Origin: Actinobacteria bacterium UBA959
GTDB lineage: Bacteria; Actinomycetota; Actinomycetes; S36-B12; UBA5976
Length of the DNA stretch: 6,003 bases
NCBI GenBank assembly: GCA_002293025.1
Contig: DBCL01000016.1
Span: 31,119 to 37,121 of the forward strand
Direction: 5' to 3'
In this document: piece after piece, positions 1 through 5,495 of the stretch
Position numbering within the stretch: the first letter of the stretch is position 1
How the letters are laid out: each line of letters starts with the position of its first letter
Notes under the pieces: generated by a model
What the model was told of the DNA's origin: nothing
Databases searched by the model: none
Seen by the model: only the letters and a program-made list of their open reading frames with translations
Made by a program: the position numbers and the translations under genes

Positions 1-764
1 ACGCAATTACTTACCAAAGTGGTGAACTTAAAATCTCTGGGATTATGAACATTCCTACAGGAGATGGGCCATTCCCCACTTTAGTTTTGGGTCATGGCTA
101 CATCGATCCTGATATTTACACATCGGGTCGAGGGTTAGCTCGCGAGCAGGATTACTTAGCCCGAAAAGGTTTCATTGTCTTACACACTGATTATCGAAAC
201 CATGCCACCAGCGATGATGATCCTGCAAACAATATTGAGTTTAGATTGGGTTACGTTGAAGATGTGGTTAATGCTGCTGCAGCTTTAAGGGCATCAGATA
301 TTACTCAAATCGATAAAAGCAGAATTGGATATCTCGGAAGATCTATGGGTGGTGGAATCGGCTACCAAGCAATGGTTGCCTACCCAGGCGTTTTTGATGC
401 ATATGTCTTGTATGCCCCAACAAGTGCGAATGCTGTTGACAACTTTAACCGGTGGGGCCGAGTAGCTGCAGATTTTGCTGATGAAGTCTCTCGCACTTAT
501 GGATTACCAGAGGACCAGCCGCAATTTTGGCAAAACATGTCAGCAATCAATTACTTCGAGAGGGTGCAAGACCCCGTCCTAATACATCATGGCACATTAG
601 ATTCAAGTTGTAATATTAATTGGTCCAGATCTGCTTCCAAAGAGCTTTTGAGATTGAAAAAGGAAGTGACATTTCTAGAGTATGACGGTGAGTATCATGC
701 TTTTTATCGTGATTGGACATTGTCCATGCAACGAACTGTTAAATTCTTGAATCAGAATTTATAA
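1..764 (+). CDS. Alpha/beta hydrolase (prolyl-oligopeptidase/dienelactone-hydrolase-like), 5'-truncated by the window edge
   Basis: This is the C-terminal part of a serine hydrolase with the alpha/beta fold; the substrate cannot be told from sequence. The frame is open from base 3, and the residues before the first ATG at 45 (AITYQSGELKISGI) look like the first strands of such a domain, so the real start is probably upstream of the window. Counting from the ATG at 45, I see an oxyanion-type HG motif (17-18), the nucleophile elbow GRSMGG with Ser100 (codon 342-344), the acid Asp186 in HGTLDSS, and His218 in GEYHAF. The triad is complete and correctly ordered, so the enzyme is probably active. 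It lies opposite to the rest of the window and converges on the tmRNA gene; its stop codon touches the shared inverted repeat. A peptidase, an esterase or an acyl-hydrolase are all possible. Confidence 0.85.
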   Translation, partial: AITYQSGELKISGIMNIPTGDGPFPTLVLGHGYIDPDIYTSGRGLAREQDYLARKGFIVLHTDYRNHATSDDDPANNIEFRLGYVEDVVNAAAALRASDITQIDKSRIGYLGRSMGGGIGYQAMVAYPGVFDAYVLYAPTSANAVDNFNRWGRVAADFADEVSRTYGLPEDQPQFWQNMSAINYFERVQDPVLIHHGTLDSSCNINWSRSASKELLRLKKEVTFLEYDGEYHAFYRDWTLSMQRTVKFLNQNL

Positions 765-797
765 ATAGAGAGTTTGTTAACTAACAAACTCTCTATT
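764..797. terminator. Perfect 16-bp inverted repeat between convergent genes, probable bidirectional terminator
   Basis: Bases 764-779 and 782-797 are exact reverse complements separated by 2 bases; in RNA the innermost pairs would open to give a loop of about 4 nt. The repeat begins on the last base of the hydrolase stop codon and ends 5 bases before the tmRNA 3' end, so it can serve both transcripts. The stem is AT-rich at its base. There is no long U-run: on the tmRNA side the hairpin is preceded by CTTTT and followed by TATAAATT, and on the hydrolase side it is followed by AAAAG. The terminator call therefore rests on the perfect dyad and the position between converging genes. Confidence 0.72.
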
Positions 798-802
798 AAA
801 AG

Positions 803-1172
803 TGGAGGTGGCGGGAATTGAACCCGCGTCCAACGTCATAACCTCAGGCATTCTCCGGGCGCAGCCACAATGTTATGTAGTTAGCCTCTGCGCATCTCGT
901 GGCCCGTCGCAGAACATGGCTCAAGTTACGTTAATTTTCCATTGCGCAGTCGTAACCCCTGCACTTTGTTAGCTTCCGCAGCGACGCCGGACATCAGGAA
1001 GGAAGCGGCCCTGAGCCGACGGATTCGGGCTTACTGGCAATTAAGCAGCAAGGGCGAAATCGTTTGCCTTTTGATCAGCATTTATTTTTTCAACGGAATG
1101 TTTAAGAGATAACCGAAGATTCTCTGCCCGCTTCAACTGTCATCATGAGCGATGTCGAAGCCGTTCACCCCC
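803..1172 (-). ncRNA. ssrA: Transfer-messenger RNA (tmRNA, 10Sa RNA)
   Basis: This RNA rescues ribosomes stalled on mRNAs without a stop codon, together with SmpB, by adding a degradation tag. Read on the minus strand, the 5' end is GGGGGUG followed by GAACGGCUUCGACA, the usual D-loop region of tmRNA. The 3' end is CACCUCC plus discriminator A, giving a 7-bp acceptor stem with one G-U pair. The T-arm at 811-827 has a 5-bp stem and the loop UUCAAUU. Segments 1142-1151 and 834-842 pair as a 9-bp helix with one bulged C, which matches helix P2. A tag frame lies at 1041-1079, and the remaining 180 nt or so would hold the pseudoknots, which I did not fold. CCA is not encoded (CTTTT follows the discriminator), so it must be added after transcription. 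The length of 370 nt is normal for a one-piece tmRNA. The ends are accurate to within about 1-2 nt. Confidence 0.96.
1041..1079 (-). other. tmRNA proteolysis-tag reading frame (ADQKANDFALAA, stop TAA)
   Basis: Inside the tmRNA, the minus strand reads GCT GAT CAA AAG GCA AAC GAT TTC GCC CTT GCT GCT TAA. The tag ends in ALAA, the hydrophobic tail recognised by ClpXP-type proteases in known tags, and FALAA resembles tags of other Actinobacteria. I chose the first GCT (1077-1079) as the resume codon because tags normally begin with alanine and because it gives a usual length of 12 codons. The frame continues open upstream (AAT, ATA, AAA), so the resume point is inferred and not directly visible. 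Confidence 0.85.
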
Positions 1173-1179
1173 CTATTTA

Positions 1180-1208
1180 GTTATAGGACAATGATAACTT
1201 GAGTTCAG
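1180..1208 (-). promoter_or_regulatory. Candidate promoter of ssrA
   Basis: On the minus strand a TATAAC hexamer (1180-1185) differs from the TATAAT -10 consensus at one position and ends 7 nt before the tmRNA 5' end, the right distance for initiation at or next to the mature end. At 17-nt spacing the -35 position (1203-1208) reads CTGAAC, which is a weak match. This would allow tmRNA to be made independently of the upstream operon. Co-transcription with smpB followed by RNase P cleavage is the alternative; no convincing terminator separates the two genes. Confidence 0.5.
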
Positions 1209-1288
1209 ACATCTGATTTCCTCAGGATCACTTCAAAGACCTTAATGGTCATATTCTCATCTGAAACTAAGCCACCAAAAGCTTAAAT

Positions 1289-1765
1289 CTAGATATCGCC
1301 CTTATTGCGTCTACCAATTTCACGGCTAACTTCGCGCTTAGAGTCACGCTCTGCAATAGCTGCTCTTTTATCATGAGTATTTTTACCAACTGCAACTGCA
1401 ATTTCTACTTTGGCTTTTCCGTCTTGAAAATACAAAGAAAGGGGAACCATTGTTGTTCCTTTTTCACGAGTTGCCTTAACCAGTTTGATGATTTGTTCTT
1501 TTTTTAGCAACAACTTTCTCACCCTACGCGGTTCATGATTGGTCCAACTGCCAGTCTTGTATTCGGGGATGTGAACATTAACTAGCCAAGCTTCGCCATT
1601 TCTAATCTCAGCAAACCCATCCACTAAAGAGGCTCTTCCATCTCGAAGAGATTTAACCTCTGTACCAACCAGCACTAGTCCAGCCTCAATGATCTCTCCT
1701 AAGGCGTAATCGTGTCGGGCTTTTTTATTCTGAGCTACCAGTTTTCTACCTTGCTCTTTGGACAT
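1289..1765 (-). CDS. smpB: SsrA-binding protein SmpB
   Basis: SmpB binds the tRNA-like end of tmRNA and carries it into the A site of stalled ribosomes, where its C-terminal tail occupies the empty mRNA channel. The 158-residue product has the family's usual length and landmarks: the N-terminal NKKARHDY, GTEVKSLRDGRASLVDGFA in the first half, the NVHIPEY block around residue 65, and the basic tail with DKRAAIAERDSKREVSREIGRR, the part expected to become helical in the mRNA channel. The ATG at 1765 lies 2 nt after the stop of the S41 gene, so translation is probably coupled; the upstream bases AAAGTGGTGA give only a weak ribosome-binding site. Its RNA partner, ssrA, begins 116 nt downstream on the same strand. 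Confidence 0.97.
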   Translation of the reverse strand: MSKEQGRKLVAQNKKARHDYALGEIIEAGLVLVGTEVKSLRDGRASLVDGFAEIRNGEAWLVNVHIPEYKTGSWTNHEPRRVRKLLLKKEQIIKLVKATREKGTTMVPLSLYFQDGKAKVEIAVAVGKNTHDKRAAIAERDSKREVSREIGRRNKGDI

Positions 1766-1767
1766 GA

Positions 1768-2610
1768 TTAGTCACCACTTTCAGCAACTAGTCCAGAAAC
1801 TACGGTAACTGCAATTTTTAGTGCATCACCAGTTGCAGCAACGGGAACATCAGGTTCAATTCCTGCTCCATCAATTTCAACACCAGATGGTCGAACAAAT
1901 CTTCCAACAGTTAATAGTAATTGTGCTTTATTTGGTAATTCAAAAGATTCTTGGACAGATGCTTTCCCATATGACCTTGACCCAACAACTACTCCACGCC
2001 CATGGTCTTGAATCGCGGCTGCCACAATCTCTGCAGATGACGCGGTACTTGCATCAATTAAAACCACTACAGCTACGTCTCTTCGCCCAGCCCCATCGGC
2101 ATACAAAGACACCGGGTCAGCAGATCGAGACGTGACAGTGGTTACCAGTTCAGATGTTAAAAACAACGAGCTACTAGAAACAGCTTCAGCAAGTAATCCA
2201 CCTGAATTGCCCCTCAAGTCCAAGATCACTTTTTGATCTGGAGTTAATTTCAAGATCTCACGCTTTAATAACTTTGTCGTCCCTAAATTGAAGTTACTTA
2301 CTTTTATAATTCTTATATTTTTGATAGTGCTAGTTTCAAGAGATGTGGGACTTGCTACAACTTCTTCTTGCTCAACCGAACCTGCGATGTATCTTCCCCA
2401 CTGATCGCCTGATGCTCTAAGCATTGAATCAATAGCCACTTTAGTTAAAGTCTCAGCCTCAGTCACTGAGTACCCTTCGGACAAAATAATTGTTTGTCCA
2501 GCTAGTAATGTTGAGTTTTGCCCAGATCTAGGCAGCACAAAATAACCAACTGCTGTGCCCACAAGTAGCATCAAAACAGCGGCAATAGCGGCGCTTTTAA
2601 TCCGGATCAT
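1768..2610 (-). CDS. S41-family (C-terminal processing) peptidase, membrane-anchored, lacking a PDZ domain
   Basis: This is a CtpA/Prc-type serine protease of 280 residues. An N-terminal hydrophobic segment (about 7-27, after the basic MIRIK) should anchor it with the catalytic part outside the cytoplasm. The expected Ser-Lys dyad is visible: Ser191 in STASSAEIVAAAIQD and Lys216 in SYGKASVQ, 25 residues apart as in characterised family members. DLRGNSGG (131-138) is another family signature, and GVEIDGAGIEPDVPV marks the C-terminal end of the core. The usual PDZ domain between the N-terminal helices (SGDQWGRY, 67-74) and the protease core (IIKVSNF, 101-107) is missing: only about 26 residues lie there, and CtpA-type proteins are usually well above 350 residues. 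The ATG at 2610 is the only start codon in this frame after the preceding in-frame stop; no Shine-Dalgarno sequence precedes it. Its place after ftsX and an M23 hydrolase suggests an envelope substrate, but none is shown. Confidence 0.88.
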   Translation of the reverse strand: MIRIKSAAIAAVLMLLVGTAVGYFVLPRSGQNSTLLAGQTIILSEGYSVTEAETLTKVAIDSMLRASGDQWGRYIAGSVEQEEVVASPTSLETSTIKNIRIIKVSNFNLGTTKLLKREILKLTPDQKVILDLRGNSGGLLAEAVSSSSLFLTSELVTTVTSRSADPVSLYADGAGRRDVAVVVLIDASTASSAEIVAAAIQDHGRGVVVGSRSYGKASVQESFELPNKAQLLLTVGRFVRPSGVEIDGAGIEPDVPVAATGDALKIAVTVVSGLVAESGD

Positions 2611-2623
2611 GCGTGCAAGTGTA
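2611..2623 (-). promoter_or_regulatory. Possible -10 element for a leaderless S41 transcript
   Basis: The 57-nt gap before the S41 gene has no Shine-Dalgarno sequence. On the minus strand TACACT (2618-2623), which fits the TANNNT pattern of actinobacterial -10 elements, ends exactly 7 nt before the ATG at 2610. That places a transcript start on the A of the start codon, the arrangement typical of leaderless mRNAs. The -35 region at 17-nt spacing (TTAGCG) is poor, and TTGACT at 2649-2654 is too far away at 25 nt. This is a candidate only. Confidence 0.35.
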
Positions 2624-2667
2624 GATGTGGTTTGAGGGGGCGCTAACCAGTCAACCCAAGGGCTGGG

Positions 2668-3897
2668 TCAACAACTTATGGGTTTCTTAGGAGAGCCATA
2701 CCAGCCCATTGGATCATATGGGCGGCCATTAAGACGAACTTCATAATGTAAGTGAGGGCCAGTGCTATAGCCAGTGCTACCTACATATCCAATAGTTTGT
2801 CCTTGAGAAACAGTGCCACTGTTAACTGCAAATCTAGACATATGCGCATACATAGTTGCTAGATCTGATCCATGATAGATAACTGCATAATTTCCATACA
2901 CTGAAGATTTAGCTGTAACGATTCTTCCAGCACCAGCAGCCTTAATCGCCGTGCCAGATGGTGCTGCAATGTCTATTCCGGTGTGACAAGATCGATATCC
3001 ATAAACTGGATGCCTGCGCGGACCTGGATAAGAAGAAATTCGGCCGTTCACTGGCCAAATTAATTTGCCAGTAAATACACCTGTATTTGAAACACCTCTA
3101 ATCAGTGCATCAATTCTTGCCTGCTCGGCTTTAATTTTTTCATATTCACGTCTGACTGCATCGCGTTGATTTTGCGCTCTCACCAATGCTGCTTTTCGAG
3201 CCTTCAATAATTCTGCTAATTTGGCGCGTGCTTGTTGGGCTGCAATTTTGGCTTCTTCAGCATCCCTTCGAGCTGCGGCTGCTTTTTCTTCCTGGATTCG
3301 GGCTAATTCAAATAGTCGTTCCAGTTCAGCCTTATCTGCTAATAGTTCTGCTCTTACCTCCTCGAGTTCATCCACTGATGCACCACGAGCGCGGGCTAGC
3401 GCTTGAGCAGCTCCTAATCTGCCAGTGAAGTCTCCAATGTCAGTTGCATTTAACAGCAATGCCACAACCGCCAATGGACCTTCTTGATAAAGCTTTCTAG
3501 CTATCTGACCTACCTGGGCTTGCAATTCGCGAATGCGCGCTTCAGCTTTAGCAATTCTTACCCTCACAACCACTTGGGCTCTGGTTAATCTAGCAATCTC
3601 AGCTTCAGCAGCGCTCTCTCTTTGCATTGCTGCTTTGAATCTAGCCTGTGCATTGTTTAAGTTTTTAGTTGCGGCTGGGATCTGAGCCTCAATTTTTTTA
3701 AATTCTTTCGTAGCAGACTGCACTACTTTGCTAGCTGCTAATAATTCATCTTCTAAAACTTTTGCTTGTTCCTTTAATTCATCGAGCTGATCATTAAGGT
3801 CTGAGTTCGCAGCAGGAATGTGCAAAAAGCTAGTAAAGACCATTACCAGAATTAGTAATAGTGCTCTGCTTTTAGATCTTCTTGAGCTCACGCTCAC
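2668..3897 (-). CDS. Secreted coiled-coil M23 (LytM) metallopeptidase, probable FtsEX-controlled peptidoglycan hydrolase
   Basis: The 409-residue product has a signal peptide (basic MSVSSRRSKSR, hydrophobic 12-27, likely cleavage near PAANS at 28-32), a long charged alpha-helical coiled coil (about 33-265) and a C-terminal M23 domain (about 278-402). The coiled coil is interrupted around YQEGPLAVVALLLNATDIGDF (137-157), where EnvC/PcsB-like proteins have a hinge. All zinc-enzyme motifs are present: His305 and Asp309 in CHTGIDIAAP, His352 in YAHMSRF, and HLH (382-384), so it should cut peptide cross-links itself. EnvC, with the same layout, has lost these ligands and acts as an activator. The gene follows ftsX directly with a 1-nt overlap (TAGTG). 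The start is GTG; AAAGG (3902-3906) lies only 4 nt before it but 10 nt before a second GTG two codons later (3889-3891), so the true start may be residue 3. Two cysteines, 304 and the terminal 409, are unusual. PcsB- or RipC-like naming would be by analogy only. Confidence 0.9.
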   Translation of the reverse strand: MSVSSRRSKSRALLLILVMVFTSFLHIPAANSDLNDQLDELKEQAKVLEDELLAASKVVQSATKEFKKIEAQIPAATKNLNNAQARFKAAMQRESAAEAEIARLTRAQVVVRVRIAKAEARIRELQAQVGQIARKLYQEGPLAVVALLLNATDIGDFTGRLGAAQALARARGASVDELEEVRAELLADKAELERLFELARIQEEKAAAARRDAEEAKIAAQQARAKLAELLKARKAALVRAQNQRDAVRREYEKIKAEQARIDALIRGVSNTGVFTGKLIWPVNGRISSYPGPRRHPVYGYRSCHTGIDIAAPSGTAIKAAGAGRIVTAKSSVYGNYAVIYHGSDLATMYAHMSRFAVNSGTVSQGQTIGYVGSTGYSTGPHLHYEVRLNGRPYDPMGWYGSPKKPISC

Positions 3898-4805
3898 TAC
3901 ACCTTTAAGTGACGTCTAATGGAAATAAATGCTGCTAGCCCAGTTAGCATTAATCCAGATGATGTGGCAATACCTATTGCCCAATAAAGGTCCGTCCAAG
4001 TAACAAAATTTAAGAATTGAATAGTTCTAGTTAATAGTCCTTCGACTACCCAATACTGAAATGCCGCCAGCAAACCAAAGGCAATTAATCCACCAAGGAA
4101 GGATGCGATCAAAGCTTCCAGCACAAATGGTAACCGAATTGATGCTTTTGATGCTCCAACCAGACGCATAATGCCAATTTCATCTTTACGGCTAAATGCA
4201 GCAATTCGCATGCTATTCGCAATTAACACCATTACAACCAGCAGCATTAATCCAGCTAGCGAAACTGCTCCAAGTTGTAAGTAGTTGAGCAGCACAAACA
4301 ACGAATCTAGAACTTCTTGTTGGTCTTGCACATACTCAACGCCAGGTAAGTTTTGAATACCATTTACAACTTCCTTGTAGCGCAGCGGATCAGCCATGCT
4401 GACCCTGAACGATTCAGGCATTTGGTCCACGGTTGCTTCTTGGGCAACTGCACTTCCAGCAAACTGTTCCATGAATCTGGCATAGGCGCGAGCTTGGTCT
4501 TCAAATCTGATTTCAGTCACGAGTGGTTTTAGTGAATTAATGCGCTGCTCAATGGCAGATTTTTGCTCGGTTGTAATCGCACCTAACTCACATAAATTCT
4601 GTGGACTTATATCACTGCACAGAAATACTGAAATTTCAACTCTTTGGTATAGGTCGGTCTCCATTATTCTAACTTCAGATCTTGTCAGCAACGCAAATGC
4701 TAAAAGACTAAAAGCAATAGCGGAAGTCACTACTATCGCAACCGTTAAAGTAAATGTCCGGCGAAGCCCTGTAACAACTTCTTCTAAGGTGAACCTAGTA
4801 TTCAT
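3897..4805 (-). CDS. ftsX: Cell division protein FtsX, membrane subunit of the FtsEX ABC complex
   Basis: FtsX is the membrane half of FtsEX and passes the ATPase cycle of FtsE to peptidoglycan hydrolases outside the cell. The 302-residue protein shows the expected layout: a cytoplasmic N-terminus (MNTRFTLEEVVTGLRRT), TM1 at about 19-41, a large extracellular domain at about 42-172, and three more membrane segments near 176-198, 226-252 and 273-297. Between TM2 and TM3 is the conserved cytoplasmic stretch SRKDEIGIMRLVGAS (205-219), characteristic of FtsX. The extracellular domain holds two cysteines (63 and 72) in VFLCSD...NLCEL, which could form a disulfide. The ATG at 4805 lies 3 nt after the ftsE stop, with a G-rich stretch (GGTGGGG) in place of a clear Shine-Dalgarno sequence. 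The stop overlaps the GTG of the M23 gene by one base, so the hydrolase and its probable controller are translated together. Confidence 0.96.
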   Translation of the reverse strand: MNTRFTLEEVVTGLRRTFTLTVAIVVTSAIAFSLLAFALLTRSEVRIMETDLYQRVEISVFLCSDISPQNLCELGAITTEQKSAIEQRINSLKPLVTEIRFEDQARAYARFMEQFAGSAVAQEATVDQMPESFRVSMADPLRYKEVVNGIQNLPGVEYVQDQQEVLDSLFVLLNYLQLGAVSLAGLMLLVVMVLIANSMRIAAFSRKDEIGIMRLVGASKASIRLPFVLEALIASFLGGLIAFGLLAAFQYWVVEGLLTRTIQFLNFVTWTDLYWAIGIATSSGLMLTGLAAFISIRRHLKV

Positions 4806-4808
4806 ACT

Positions 4809-5495
4809 TTAGTTCCCCACCCAATAAATTCCACGTTCTTGATCTCTAACAATTGATCCATTTTCAAGTTCAATGACACGCCTGCGCATAGAGTCAACAA
4901 TTGCTGCATCGTGGGTGGCAACCAATATCGTGGTGCCAGATCGATTTATTCGATCTAGAATTTTCATAATTTCTAGTGAGGTGTCTGGGTCAAGATTTCC
5001 AGTTGGCTCATCTGCAATGAGAACTGTTGGTTGGTTTACACAGGCACGGGCAATGGCCACTCGTTGCTGCTCGCCACCACTTAATTGATGTGGGAAGCGA
5101 TTAGCTAAGTCCTGTAAGCCCACAGTTTCCAAGACCTGCTCAATTTTTGGTTTTTGCTCACGTCTTGGAACACCAATGACGTCAAGAGCAAAGCCAACAT
5201 TTTGAGCAACAGTTCTATTTGGAAGCAATTTAAAGTCTTGAAAAACAGCACCAATTGCTCTGCGAACTTTTGGAACTTGACGATCCTTTAGATTTTCAAC
5301 AGCAACCCCATCAATAAAAATAGAGCCTGTGGTAGGTCTAATCTCCCTCAAAATTAAGGACATAAAAGTTGATTTACCAGAACCTGATGCCCCAATCAAA
5401 AATACAAATTCCCCAGTTTCGATCATTAAATCGATATCTCTTAGTGCTGGATTTATTGGGTCATAGGCTTTAGTGACTGACTCAAATTTAATCAT
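4809..5495 (-). CDS. ftsE: Cell division ATP-binding protein FtsE
   Basis: FtsE is the cytoplasmic ATPase of the FtsEX complex, linking the division ring to septal peptidoglycan hydrolysis. The 228-residue product has all ABC motifs in order: Walker A GASGSGKS (35-42), Q-loop Gln86 in VFQDFKLLPNRTV, signature LSGGEQQR (138-145), Walker B VLIADEPTGNLDP with catalytic Glu163, and H-loop His195 in ATHD. The length and the FQDFKLLPNRTVAQNV block are typical of FtsE as opposed to LolD or MacB relatives, and ftsX follows directly. The start is well supported: AGGAG (5506-5510) lies 10 nt before the ATG at 5495, and the ATG overlaps the prfB stop as ATGA, implying translational coupling. Confidence 0.97.
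   Translation of the reverse strand: MIKFESVTKAYDPINPALRDIDLMIETGEFVFLIGASGSGKSTFMSLILREIRPTTGSIFIDGVAVENLKDRQVPKVRRAIGAVFQDFKLLPNRTVAQNVGFALDVIGVPRREQKPKIEQVLETVGLQDLANRFPHQLSGGEQQRVAIARACVNQPTVLIADEPTGNLDPDTSLEIMKILDRINRSGTTILVATHDAAIVDSMRRRVIELENGSIVRDQERGIYWVGN

Noticed and set aside
45..47. ATG at 45 as the true start of the hydrolase
   Set aside because: The frame is open to the window edge and the preceding residues look like normal hydrolase sequence, so this Met is probably internal.
803..830. A tRNA gene suggested by the T-arm and acceptor sequence
   Set aside because: The matching 5' acceptor strand lies about 340 nt away and a tag frame is enclosed, so this is the tRNA-like domain of tmRNA.
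1238..1285. Small dyads 1238-1250 (GACC/GGTC) and 1268-1285 (TAAGC/GCTTA) as a terminator after smpB
   Set aside because: Stems of 4-5 bp with AT pairs and no U-run are too weak; smpB and ssrA may well be co-transcribed.
1821..2135. Plus-strand open frame of about 104 codons opposite the S41 gene
   Set aside because: It is rich in Gln, His and Leu in the manner of an antisense shadow, resembles no family I know, and the opposite strand holds an intact protease with catalytic motifs.
2654..2668. Hairpin ACCCA/TGGGT with a 5-nt loop at the end of the M23 gene as a terminator
   Set aside because: Only 5 bp, no following U-run, and the operon appears to continue; it might at most slow or modulate read-through.
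3186..3428. Two overlapping plus-strand open frames (to 3428 and 3221-3406) opposite the M23 coiled coil
   Set aside because: Low-complexity Ala/Ser or Leu-rich translations are what the reverse strand of an Ala/Glu/Arg-rich coiled coil gives; no ribosome-binding site or independent signal.
4540..5088. Plus-strand open frames at 4540-4812 and 4873-5088
   Set aside because: They lie antisense to clear ftsX and ftsE coding sequence with full motifs and show no recognisable domain.
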